Source of the DNA: Bacteroidetes bacterium CG2_30_32_10
GTDB taxonomy: Bacteria > Bacteroidota > Bacteroidia > Bacteroidales > CG2-30-32-10
Direction: 5' to 3'
DNA: 41,425 bases
NCBI GenBank assembly: GCA_001872995.1
Contig: MNXO01000053.1
Coordinates: 1 to 41,425, forward strand
Shown here: in pieces, positions 28,547-36,589 of the stretch
Numbering within the stretch: position 1 is the stretch's first letter
Layout: the number at the start of each line of letters is the position of its first letter
Made by a program: the position numbers and the translations under genes
Notes under the pieces: model-generated
What the model saw: only the letters and a program-made list of their open reading frames with translations
The model's database searches: none
Told to the model about the DNA's origin: nothing

Positions 28547-28558
28547 GTTTTTTAATTG

Positions 28559-28566
28559 TATTTTTG
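28559..28566 (+). promoter_or_regulatory. candidate -7 promoter box of the merR-tcdA pair
   Basis: TATTTTTG matches TAnnTTTG exactly and predicts a transcript start about 20 bases before ATG 28593. The matching -33 position falls inside the right arm of the preceding hairpin and does not contain TTTG. Confidence 0.45.
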
Positions 28567-28592
28567 TAAAATCCTTTTCAAATCAATTTTAT

Positions 28593-28922
28593 ATGACAAA
28601 TAAGGAAACATTAAAAGTTTATTATTCTATTGGTGAAGTAGCCAAGCTTTTTAATGTAAATGCCTCTCTTATTCGCTTTTGGGAAAAAGAATTTGATATT
28701 ATCAAACCAAAAAAAAACAAGAAAGGCAATCGACAATTTACTCAACAAGATGTAGATAACTTTTATATCATCTATCACCTAGTAAAAGAAAGAGGTTTTA
28801 CCCTACAAGGAGCAAAGGACAAACTCAAAGACAATACCAGCGAAACAATTGATAACACAGAAATAATTAAATCACTCGATAAACTCAAGGATTTTCTATT
28901 AGAAATAAAAGCTCAATTGTAA
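28593..28922 (+). CDS. MerR-family transcriptional regulator
   Basis: A 109-residue protein when started at ATG 28593; an upstream TTG at 28545 would add 16 residues lying over the terminator and promoter and is not credible. The winged helix-turn-helix is at about 8-75: 'YSIGEVAKLFNVNASLIRFWEKEF', then 'NRQFTQQDVDNFYIIYHLVKERGFTLQGAK'. A short helix follows and there is no ligand-binding domain or cysteine cluster, as in the small MerR-type regulators common in Bacteroidota. It binds DNA as a dimer; target unknown. tcdA starts 20 bases downstream, so the two are probably co-transcribed. Confidence 0.9.
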   Translation: MTNKETLKVYYSIGEVAKLFNVNASLIRFWEKEFDIIKPKKNKKGNRQFTQQDVDNFYIIYHLVKERGFTLQGAKDKLKDNTSETIDNTEIIKSLDKLKDFLLEIKAQL

Positions 28923-28942
28923 AGCAAAACTTCTATATATAA

Positions 28943-29662
28943 ATGAATGAAACAGATTGGCTCTCCCGAACAGAACTTTTGATTGGTAAAAAATCGCTCG
29001 AAAAATTAAATAAGTCGCACGTATTAGTAGTTGGTTTAGGTGGAGTTGGAGGCATTGCAGCCGAAATGATATGCAGAGCAGGGGTTGGAACAATGACCAT
29101 TGTGGATGGAGACGTTTTTAATACCACCAATCGCAATCGTCAAATAGGTGCATTGGTAAGTACCGAAAACAAAGCCAAAGCCGTGATTGTTGCCGAAAAA
29201 CTAATGGATATTAATCCCAATCTGAAATTAAATATAAAAGATTGTTACCAAAAAGGCGAAGATATGCCTTTGTTGTTAGATGCTCCTTTTGATTTTGTAG
29301 TGGATGCCATTGACACACTTACACCCAAAGTTTATTTGCTTTATCATTGTGTTAAAAAAGAATTGAAAGTGGTCAGTTCTATGGGTTCGGGTGGAAAATT
29401 AAATCCCACGATGATAAAAATTGAAGATATTGCCAAAACCAATCATTGCGATTTTGCTTATGATATTAGAAAGAGGTTGCATAAACTAGATGTATATACG
29501 GGTATTACTGCAGTTTATTCACCAGAACCGGTTTCTAAAGAATCAAAAATAACTATAAATGATGAATTAAATAAGAAATCAAGGGTAGGAACCATTTCCT
29601 ACATGCCCGCAATGTTTGGCTGCTATTGTGCTTATGTGGTAATAAATCAGTTGTCTTTATAA
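28943..29662 (+). CDS. tcdA: tRNA threonylcarbamoyladenosine dehydratase (TcdA)
   Basis: A 239-residue E1-like (ThiF/MoeB superfamily) ATP-using enzyme. The nucleotide loop is 'VVGLGGVGG' (about 29-37), with D54 in 'IVDGDVF', 'NTTNRNRQIGAL' supplying the arginines, and 'ENKAKA'. The 'NRNRQ' form and length match TcdA (CsdL/YgdL) better than ThiF or MoeB, and no thi or moa genes are nearby. It converts t6A37 in tRNAs to the cyclic form ct6A, improving decoding of ANN codons. It ends 39 bases before the convergent lipoprotein gene. Confidence 0.9.
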   Translation: MNETDWLSRTELLIGKKSLEKLNKSHVLVVGLGGVGGIAAEMICRAGVGTMTIVDGDVFNTTNRNRQIGALVSTENKAKAVIVAEKLMDINPNLKLNIKDCYQKGEDMPLLLDAPFDFVVDAIDTLTPKVYLLYHCVKKELKVVSSMGSGGKLNPTMIKIEDIAKTNHCDFAYDIRKRLHKLDVYTGITAVYSPEPVSKESKITINDELNKKSRVGTISYMPAMFGCYCAYVVINQLSL

Positions 29663-29701
29663 AAACTAAGAGCACTCCCAACTATAGGTTCATCATAAAG
29701 T

Positions 29702-30040
29702 TTATTCTGTTTTGGTGTATGTAATTCCATTTAAAATAAACTCATTGGGCGACTCGATGGTAGGTTCTTTTGAAATTTTGAAGGAAACAATCCCAATACA
29801 CATTTTGTTGTTTCGATATTTAGCAACTCCAGTGGATTTATCGCTACTTACACCAGTTACCATTTGATAAAAAATATTGCTTTTGGCATCAATTTCAATA
29901 TAATAGGAGGTATCTGCTTGAATAGCATTCCATTTTCCTTGAATATTAGGGTTATGCTCTACTATTTTAACGCTTTTGCAACTACTTATTAATAATAAGC
30001 TGGAAAAAACAATGCTGAAAAAATAAAGATTTGTTTTCAT
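29702..30040 (-). CDS. small lipoprotein, lipocalin-like
   Basis: A 112-residue lipoprotein when started at ATG 30040. The open frame extends 23 codons further up, but only the shorter start places a signal peptide and lipobox at the N-terminus ('LLISSC', C21). The mature part starts with 'IQGKWNAIQADTSYYIEID' and continues as short beta strands, ending 'EFILNGITYTKTE'. The 'GKW' opening and strand pattern recall the lipocalin-like lipoproteins of Bacteroidota, but similarity is weak and function is unknown. It lies 110 bases downstream of the PAS gene on the same strand. Confidence 0.7.
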   Translation of the reverse strand: MKTNLYFFSIVFSSLLLISSCKSVKIVEHNPNIQGKWNAIQADTSYYIEIDAKSNIFYQMVTGVSSDKSTGVAKYRNNKMCIGIVSFKISKEPTIESPNEFILNGITYTKTE

Positions 30041-30150
30041 AGCCAAAGATTTTATAATTATTATACGCATGTATTTTATAAAAGGTTCGTTTTCTTCCAT
30101 TTCAAACAATAACCTATTAAAAAACCTCTCTTTTTAAATCAGAAAAGAAT

Positions 30151-30483
30151 TTATTTCCTCACAAAATGCTTCATTCCAAAAGGAATTTCAATAGATATTT
30201 CAACCAAACCTTTCAATTCATTATTTTCAAACCAAGGCGATTGATGGATAAGTTTCTTTATTCCATTTTTTTCAATGGTATAAGAATTGCTTTTGCCAGT
30301 TGCTAACAATTCCTTAATTTTAGCTGTTGCTGCTGCGGGATGGCAATCATAAAGGCTTTTTCCAATCAGCGTTTCGCTTCCATCTTTTGAGAAAGTTTTG
30401 CACGATTTTTCATTCATATACAAAATGATACCATTTTTATCGCAAACGGTAATAGCAGAGGGAAATTCATTAAACCAATCCAT
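30151..30483 (-). CDS. single-domain PAS protein
   Basis: A 110-residue cytoplasmic protein made of one PAS fold and nothing else: 'FPSAITVCDKNGIILYMNEKSC' at the start, 'LIGKSLYDCHPAAATAKIKELL' in the helical part, and a closing beta sheet 'GLVEISIEIPF'. No kinase, cyclase, HTH or GGDEF output is attached. The 'GK-x-x-x-DCHP' segment resembles the PAS domain found at the end of DUF438-type proteins, where small cofactors or heme are suspected; the cofactor here is unproven. It is divergent from the M49-like peptidase gene across a 100-base gap with a -7 box for each side. Confidence 0.85.
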   Translation of the reverse strand: MDWFNEFPSAITVCDKNGIILYMNEKSCKTFSKDGSETLIGKSLYDCHPAAATAKIKELLATGKSNSYTIEKNGIKKLIHQSPWFENNELKGLVEISIEIPFGMKHFVRK

Positions 30484-30583
30484 AGTGTTTTTTTTACAAA
30501 CCTAATAAATTTATTAACCATTTTGTTTTTAATCCCTAACTTTGCTTAAAAATTCATTTAACCAATTCAAAATTATTTAAATT
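30484..30583. promoter_or_regulatory. divergent promoter region, PAS gene and M49-like peptidase gene
   Basis: The 100-base gap has an exact -7 match on each strand: TAGGTTTG at 30504-30497 (minus, towards the PAS gene, about 14 bases before its ATG) and TAACTTTG at 30537-30544 (plus, about 40 bases before the peptidase ATG). Neither has a clear -33 TTTG at normal spacing. Confidence 0.5.
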
Positions 30584-32251
30584 ATGATTAGAAATACATT
30601 ATTAGTTGTGGCAATCACTTTGTGTTGTGCCATATTGTTTAGTTGTGGTTCTGGCAATAAAAAGAACACTTCACAAAACGACTCCATTAAAAAAGCAGAT
30701 TCCATAATGATTAGTAAAATCAATGGGTTTGCCACTGTAAAATTAACTACCGATTTAAGCAAACTCAGTGAAAAAGAAAAACAAATGTTACCTATTTTGA
30801 TTGACATTGCCCAAATAATGGACGAACTTTTTTGGATGCAAACTTATGGCGATAAAAAAGCCTTGATAGATGAGATTAAAAACGAAAATGAGAAGAAGTT
30901 TGCACTCATCAATTATGGTCCTTGGGAACATCTAAATGGCAACAAATCTTTTATTGCATCTTTTGGCGAAAAACCCTTGGGAGCAAACTATTATCCTGTG
31001 GATATGACCAAAGAAGAATTTGAAAAATTAGATAAAAAAGATAAAAAAAGCTTATACACCGTCATTCGTCGCAATGAAGACAAATCGTTGAAAGTAGTTT
31101 GGTATAGCCAAGAATATAAAGAACAACTAACCAAAGCTTCAGAATTGTTGAAAAAAGCTGCAACATTGGCTGAAGACGCTGGTTTAAAAAAATATTTAAC
31201 CCTTCGTGCTGAAGCTTTATTATCTAACAATTACCAACCCAGCGACTTTGCTTGGATGGAAATGAAAAACAACCATATTGACTTTGTGGTTGGTCCTATC
31301 GAAAATTACGATGATGCCTTGTTCGAATACAAAGCTGCTTTCGAAGCATTTGTTCTTATTAAGGACAAAGAATGGAGCAAAAAGTTAGAAAAATATACTG
31401 CCATGTTGCCAGCATTGCAAAAACAACTGCCTGTTGACCAAAAATACAAGAACGAAAAACCTGGTACTTCTTCCGATTTGGGTGTTTATGATGTAATTTA
31501 CTATGCAGGCGATTGCAACGCTGGAAGCAAAACCATTGCCATCAATTTGCCCAACGATGAACAGGTGCAATTGAAAAAAGGCTCTCGCCGATTACAATTA
31601 AAAAATGCGATGAAAGCTAAATTTGACAACATTTTGATGCCAATAGCTGCTAAATTGATTGACCCATCGCAGCTTAAAAATGTAAAGTTCGATGCTTTTT
31701 TCAATAATGTTATGTTTCACGAAGTAGCACATGGTTTAGGCATTAAAAACACCATCAATGGCAAGGGAACAACCAAAGACGGATTAAAAGAAATCTATTC
31801 AGCTTTTGAAGAAGCAAAAGCTGACATCCTTGGTCTGTTTATGGCTACCAAATTGATTGGAAAAGGAGAAATAAAAGATTTGACGGTTGATGATTGTTAT
31901 ATCACCTTTATGGCAGGCATTTTCCGTTCGGTTCGTTTTGGTGCGGCAAGCTCACATGGCAAAGCAAATATGATGTGTTTCAATTTCTTTGAATCGATGG
32001 GGGCATTCACTCGCAGCAATGAAGAAACCTATAAAGTTGATTTAGAAAAAATTAAAACTGCCGTTGATGCTTGGGGAGCAAAAATATTGGTTTTTCAAGG
32101 CAATGCTGACTACGAAGGTGCTAAAAAGTTTTTAGTTGACAATGCTATTATTAAAGAACAACTTCAAAAAGATTTAGATGCCCTCAAAACAGCTAATATT
32201 CCTGTGGATATTATTTTTGACCAAGGAAAAGAAACACTTGGGTTGAAATAA
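30584..32251 (+). CDS. M49-like (dipeptidyl peptidase III-related) zinc metallopeptidase lipoprotein
   Basis: A 555-residue lipoprotein (lipobox 'LFSC', C21). The zinc site is H379-E380-V-A-H383 in 'MFHEVAHGLGIKN', with the third ligand glutamate E410 in 'AFEEAKAD', 27 residues after H383. The second motif corresponds to EECRA(E/D) of dipeptidyl peptidase III. Classical M49 enzymes have a six-residue HELLGH motif; here it is the five-residue HExxH, a variant known in some bacterial and plant M49 relatives. The upstream half ('DFAWMEMKNNHIDFVVGPIENYDDALF') also matches the M49 fold, which keeps the 'GPIE-Y-D' pattern. It should remove dipeptides from short peptides, on the periplasmic or cell-surface side. 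Confidence 0.85.
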   Translation: MIRNTLLVVAITLCCAILFSCGSGNKKNTSQNDSIKKADSIMISKINGFATVKLTTDLSKLSEKEKQMLPILIDIAQIMDELFWMQTYGDKKALIDEIKNENEKKFALINYGPWEHLNGNKSFIASFGEKPLGANYYPVDMTKEEFEKLDKKDKKSLYTVIRRNEDKSLKVVWYSQEYKEQLTKASELLKKAATLAEDAGLKKYLTLRAEALLSNNYQPSDFAWMEMKNNHIDFVVGPIENYDDALFEYKAAFEAFVLIKDKEWSKKLEKYTAMLPALQKQLPVDQKYKNEKPGTSSDLGVYDVIYYAGDCNAGSKTIAINLPNDEQVQLKKGSRRLQLKNAMKAKFDNILMPIAAKLIDPSQLKNVKFDAFFNNVMFHEVAHGLGIKNTINGKGTTKDGLKEIYSAFEEAKADILGLFMATKLIGKGEIKDLTVDDCYITFMAGIFRSVRFGAASSHGKANMMCFNFFESMGAFTRSNEETYKVDLEKIKTAVDAWGAKILVFQGNADYEGAKKFLVDNAIIKEQLQKDLDALKTANIPVDIIFDQGKETLGLK

Positions 32252-32272
32252 ATCTTCTCAAAATAAAACAAC

Positions 32273-32304
32273 AAAGTCTCTTCTATTTTTGAAGGGACTT
32301 TTTT
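32273..32304 (+). terminator. Rho-independent terminator of the M49-like peptidase gene
   Basis: An 11-bp stem (32273-32283 with 32291-32301, one G-T pair) with a 7-base loop and a run of six T begins 22 bases after the stop. Confidence 0.82.
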
Positions 32305-32387
32305 ATTTAAACCCATATTCAGCATTAGAAATGCTAAAACGATTAAGAATTTGTAATTCAATCATTGAAACAAATTCTAAATCGGGA

Positions 32388-32451
32388 TTAACCCCAAATA
32401 ACTCAAATAGTTCGGCTCTTGAGAACCTTCTATTTGAGTTATTTGGGTTAA
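32388..32451. repeat. large near-perfect inverted repeat (stem-loop)
   Basis: Left arm 32388-32410 (TTAACCCCAAATAACTCAAA and three more bases) pairs with right arm 32430-32451 over 22 bp with a single bulged C; the loop is 19 bases (32411-32429). It lies after the terminator of the peptidase gene and just before the candidate promoter of the next gene, and is not followed by a T run, so it is not a simple terminator. It could be a small RNA, a protein-binding operator or a remnant of a small inverted-repeat element. Confidence 0.75.
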
Positions 32452-32454
32452 ACA

Positions 32455-32486
32455 TTTGGAAATAAACTTTTTATTTTATAATTTTA
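32455..32486 (+). promoter_or_regulatory. candidate promoter of the frameshifted T9SS-protein gene
   Basis: TTTG (32455-32458), 20 bases, then TAATTTTA (32479-32486), which differs from TAnnTTTG only in the last base. It starts 4 bases after the large inverted repeat and ends 31 bases before ATG 32518. Confidence 0.4.
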
Positions 32487-32517
32487 TACCCACTTTTATT
32501 TAACTAAACCTAAAAAA

Positions 32518-34031
32518 ATGAAAAAAACATTTACTTCTTTGTTTTGTTATTTACAATTGGCTTATCAGTTAGTGCACAAAGCTGGAAACCTTTTTATAAA
32601 GGCGATACTGTAAATTTTAAATTCAACAATTCCAATATCGTTTCAAATACGATTTGGGTTGACTCAGCAAAAGTGGTAGGAAGCGATTCTGTTTTTTACC
32701 TTAATCGAGTATTTATTAATTGCGATACATGTTTACATATTCCTGGTTATTTTAATTGCGACACCTGCTTCGCCATAGATAATCAACCACAATTTCTGCA
32801 ACGCACTATCATTAAAAAAGAAAATGGGAGATATTTGTTAAATGATACTTCTAATATTGAAATACGCACAAAAGCACAATTAAATGATAGCTGGATGTTT
32901 GATGCCGCCAATTCTATAAGTGCACAAGTTGTTGAAGTTTCATTGCAAAGTGTATTTGGAGTTAATGATTCTGTTAAAACCATTAAACTATCGAACAATG
33001 ACACTATAAAATTATCTAAAAACCACGGGCTTATTCAATACCCAAACTTATATGGAGTAGGTAATTATTGTATTACTGGTATTGAAAACAGAAACCTTGG
33101 CGAACATGTTCCTGATTTTTGGGATATTTTTGATTTTAATGTGGGGGATGTTTTTCAGTATGTTGGGAGAATTAATGATGACGGTAATTGGCGAATATTT
33201 GAATATGTTAAAAAATACTACATACTTTCCAAAATCAACGCTACCAATAAAATAACATATGATGTTCAATTAATTGAAAATGGAGTTGAATATAGGTTTG
33301 CTCCACCCCCTTATGGATATTGGCATCCATATATTTATAATTATACTACTAATATTGAATTTAATAACCCTCCATTGACACAACCACAATCTGATTTAAT
33401 AATAAATAAATATAATCATGATAAATTTATATCTGATGAATGTTATGAAGAATATTTTTACATTGTAAGAGTAACCGCTGATTCTTTGAATATTTATACA
33501 AAAACAATTGGTAAGCCAAACTTTTCTTTTATGTTTAATGTTGAAAATTCTTATATTCCTTGTTCTATTCCAAATGTTTATTCCTCAATAAATGCAGATA
33601 TTTATTCTGGTGCCACATATGCTGAATATAAAGCAGGTTTAGGCAGAACAGGTCTCTCTTATGGGTGTTTCGAGTTTGCCAAATATGAATTATTACAAGG
33701 CTACATCAAAAATGGCGATACGGTGGGCGTGATAACTTCAGACGGCATACTCCTTCATTTAAATGAAAGCTTTAGTACAGCTCAAAATAATATTACCATT
33801 TACCCCAATCCTTTTTCTGAAAAAACTTCAATTGAAATAAAAGGCAAACAAGTTGATTTTCCTTGCATCTTATCATTATACAACCTCCAAGGTCAGCTAA
33901 TACGAAAAGAAAAAATAAATGATAACACTTTTGTCTTAAACAAAGAGCAGCTTCAAAATGGGATGTATCTTTACGCTAATCGCGATGTAGCGAACAATAT
34001 AGTGGGTAAAGGAAAACTGCTTGTGCAATAA
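32518..34031 (+). CDS. secreted protein with T9SS sorting domain, start region out of frame by one base at an A7 tract
   Basis: The mature part is an open frame to 34031 (about 490 residues) with no other named domain, a Cys-rich start ('NCDTCLHIPGYFNCDTC') and a C-terminal T9SS domain ('ITIYPNPFSEKTSIEIKG', 'SLYNLQGQLIRKEK', 'LQNGMYLYA'). It would be secreted across the outer membrane. The only good ATG (32518) is in another frame: ATG is followed by seven A (32521-32527). With eight A the protein would start 'MKKNIYFFVLLF' and continue 'TIGLSVSAQ', a perfect signal peptide running into the main frame. As written, the ATG frame soon diverges, and the main frame has only a TTG at 32544. Either a sequence error, a real mutation, or slippage at the A tract explains this. 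A terminator follows. Confidence 0.82.
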
Positions 34032-34042
34032 AACTAAATAAA

Positions 34043-34073
34043 AAAAATCGCACATAATTACTTTGCGGTTTTT
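34043..34073 (+). terminator. terminator of the T9SS-protein gene
   Basis: A 10-bp stem (34043-34052 with 34064-34073, one G-T pair; GC core TCGCA/TGCGG) with an 11-base loop and five T starts 11 bases after the stop. Confidence 0.78.
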
Positions 34074-34125
34074 ATAAAATTACATTCTTTCTTCTGGTTC
34101 TTACCCAAATATTAAAGGATTTCAT

Positions 34126-34133
34126 TATTTTTG
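34126..34133 (+). promoter_or_regulatory. candidate -7 promoter box immediately before mutS2
   Basis: TATTTTTG is an exact TAnnTTTG match only 8 bases before ATG 34142. The expected transcript start is within a few bases of the ATG, so the mRNA would have almost no leader. Confidence 0.45.
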
Positions 34134-34141
34134 CAAAAAGA

Positions 34142-36589
34142 ATGCAAGTGGTTTATCCTTCAAATTTTGAAAATAAAATTGGTTTCGACCAAATTAGACT
34201 GATGCTTAAAGAAGCATGTTTGAGCACGCTTGGTAAAGTGAATGTTGATAATATTCGCTTTTCAGCTAAATTTGATGTGATTAATAAATATATTACCCAA
34301 ACAGAAGAATTTAGGCAATTATGTTTGTTTGAAACCTCTTTTCCTACCAACGATTTTTTTGATTTAACAAGCGACCTCTCCCGAATAGGAATAGAAGGCA
34401 CTTTTATTGAAGTAAAATCGCTTTTCAAATTAAAGAAATCGCTTACCACTATTACCGAAATTACTAATTTCTTTAAGAAAAAAAAAGAAGAAGACAAATA
34501 TGCTTCTTTGGTAGCACTTACCGATAATGTGCAACTCGATAAAACCATTCTTAAAGCCATTGACAAAATTATTGATGAGCGGAGTATCATTAAAGACAAT
34601 GCTTCACCCGAACTTTTACATATTCGTAAAGAATTATTATCAAAACAATCGAGCATTGCGAAGAAGTTGCACGCCATACTTATTACTGCCAAAAAAGATG
34701 GAATTGTTGCCGACGATGTGGACTTAACCATTCGCAATGGAAGAACAGTAATACCCATTTCGTCAGCCTATAAAAGAAGAATTAAAGGATTCATTCACGA
34801 TGAATCGGCTACCGGACAAACTGTTTTTATTGAACCAGAAGCTATTTTCGATATTAATAACGAAATTCGTGAGCTTGAAAATGCCGAAAGAAGAGAAATA
34901 GTTAAAATATTAACCCTTTTCACCGATTTTCTTCGCACCTACTTGTATGAGCTAAAAGAATGCTATATTTATTTAGGTTTAATCGATTTTATTCGTGCTA
35001 AAGCAAAATTTGCCATTAAAATTGAAGCATTTAAACCAGTGCTAAACAATTATCCTATTATAAACTGGCAGAAAGCCAAACATCCACTTTTGTATCTGGC
35101 TCATAAGTTACAAAACAAACAAGTGGAGTCGTTAAATATTTATTTGGACGATGATAATAGAATATTAGTTATTTCGGGTCCCAATGCAGGCGGGAAATCA
35201 GTTTGTTTGAAAACTGTTGGTTTGATTCAATATATGCTACAATGTGGCTTGTTATTGCCAATGTTAGAGTTTTCGGAAGTGGGCATCTTCGATAAATTAT
35301 TTATCGATATTGGAGACCAGCAATCTATTGAAGATGATTTGAGCACTTATAGCTCGCATTTGCTTAATATGAACTATTTTATGGCAAATGCAAATAACAA
35401 AACACTCTTTCTTATTGATGAATTTGGCTCAGGCACCGAACCTCAGCTTGGTGGTGCTATAGCCGAAGTGGTGCTCGAAGAATTGAATGCAAACAATGCT
35501 TATGGAGTAATTACCACACACTATGCCAATCTTAAACTGCTTGCCGACAAAACAAAAGGTGTAATTAATGGAGCGATGTTGTTTGATTCGCAGAAAATGC
35601 AACCTCTTTATAAATTAAGCATTGGCAAACCTGGTAGTTCTTTTGCTTTTGAGATTGCCGATAAAATTGGATTTCAAAAAGATTTATTAAAGAAAGCAGC
35701 TCAAAAAGCTGGGGTGAAAATGCTCAATTATGACAAGCAACTCCAAGATATTGAAGTGCAAAAAAGCGAGTATGAGCTTAAATTGAAAGAAATGAAGCTC
35801 GCTGATGAACTGCTTGCCGAATTGATTGAAAAATATAAACATTTAACCGAAGAAGTAGAAATTAGCAAGAAAATCATTATCAATGAAGCAAAAGTAGAAG
35901 CGAAGCTTTTGCTCGATAATACCAATAAAGTAATTGAACAAACCATTAAAGAAATTAAAGAAAATCAAGCTGAAAAAGGGAAAACCAAACTTCTAAGGCA
36001 AACTATCAAGCAATTTGATGAAAAAATAACTGTTGAAAACAACCTCCCACAACCCTTAAGCAAAAAAGAAAGAAAAGAACAACTTAAAAAAGAGGCGATT
36101 ACTGCTGAACTTAAAATTGAAAAACTAACTACTCCCATTTTAAAAGGAGATTCTGTTAGAATTGTTGGGCAAACTCAGATAGGAGATGTGCAATCTATAA
36201 AAGATAATTTGGTTTCGGTGCTTTTTGGTTGCGTTTCAGTGAAAGTGCCTTTATCCCAGCTCGAAAAAGTGAAAAAACCAAAACAAACTAAAACCACCGC
36301 CTCTTTCAAAAACAATACCCTTAATATCTCCGAAAAGTTTGAACAATTTAAAACCACCCTTGACCTGAGAGGCAAAAAAGCAGAAGAATCAATCAACATT
36401 CTTTCGCAATATATTGACGATGCTTTGCTATTAAACATCCACGAGCTAAACATCATCCATGGCAAAGGTGATGGCATTTTGAGGGTGGTGGTAAGAGATT
36501 TCTTGAAAAACATAAAAGAAATTGCCGAAATAAAAGACGAACATGCCGATAGAGGTGGCGCAGGAGTTACCATTGTTACCTTTAAATAA
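34142..36589 (+). CDS. mutS2: MutS2-family endonuclease/ATPase with Smr domain
   Basis: An 815-residue protein of normal MutS2 length. N-terminal core and clamp-like helices (about 1-320; 'RNGRTVIPISSAYKRRIKGF', 'DESATGQTVFIEP'), MutS ATPase with Walker A 'GPNAGGKS' (346-353), 'DIGDQQSIEDDLSTYSSHL' and Walker B 'LFLIDEFGSGTEP' (422-434), a long coiled coil (about 520-640), a KOW-like strand region ('KGDSVRIVGQTQIGDVQSI') and a C-terminal Smr domain ('LDLRGKKAEES', 'IIHGKGDGILR'). MutS2 lacks the mismatch-recognition domain; it limits recombination and, in Bacillus subtilis, acts on collided ribosomes, with Smr as nuclease. The N-terminus 'MQVVYPSNFENKIGFDQIR' matches family starts. Confidence 0.95.
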   Translation: MQVVYPSNFENKIGFDQIRLMLKEACLSTLGKVNVDNIRFSAKFDVINKYITQTEEFRQLCLFETSFPTNDFFDLTSDLSRIGIEGTFIEVKSLFKLKKSLTTITEITNFFKKKKEEDKYASLVALTDNVQLDKTILKAIDKIIDERSIIKDNASPELLHIRKELLSKQSSIAKKLHAILITAKKDGIVADDVDLTIRNGRTVIPISSAYKRRIKGFIHDESATGQTVFIEPEAIFDINNEIRELENAERREIVKILTLFTDFLRTYLYELKECYIYLGLIDFIRAKAKFAIKIEAFKPVLNNYPIINWQKAKHPLLYLAHKLQNKQVESLNIYLDDDNRILVISGPNAGGKSVCLKTVGLIQYMLQCGLLLPMLEFSEVGIFDKLFIDIGDQQSIEDDLSTYSSHLLNMNYFMANANNKTLFLIDEFGSGTEPQLGGAIAEVVLEELNANNAYGVITTHYANLKLLADKTKGVINGAMLFDSQKMQPLYKLSIGKPGSSFAFEIADKIGFQKDLLKKAAQKAGVKMLNYDKQLQDIEVQKSEYELKLKEMKLADELLAELIEKYKHLTEEVEISKKIIINEAKVEAKLLLDNTNKVIEQTIKEIKENQAEKGKTKLLRQTIKQFDEKITVENNLPQPLSKKERKEQLKKEAITAELKIEKLTTPILKGDSVRIVGQTQIGDVQSIKDNLVSVLFGCVSVKVPLSQLEKVKKPKQTKTTASFKNNTLNISEKFEQFKTTLDLRGKKAEESINILSQYIDDALLLNIHELNIIHGKGDGILRVVVRDFLKNIKEIAEIKDEHADRGGAGVTIVTFK

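Noticed and set aside
28545..28592. N-terminal extension of the MerR protein from TTG 28545
   Set aside because: It would overlap the terminator T run and the -7 box; ATG 28593 fits the family start.
30041..30109. 23-codon N-terminal extension of the small lipoprotein
   Set aside because: It would bury the signal peptide and lipobox inside the protein; ATG 30040 gives a normal lipoprotein start.
34153..34758. 201-codon open frame on the minus strand inside mutS2
   Set aside because: It lies wholly opposite a clearly conserved gene, is rich in Ser and Leu as expected from the complement of an AT-rich Lys/Glu/Asp gene, and has no recognisable domain.
36175..36573. 132-codon open frame on the minus strand opposite the MutS2 Smr domain
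   Set aside because: Antisense shadow of conserved coding sequence, with no start context or domain.
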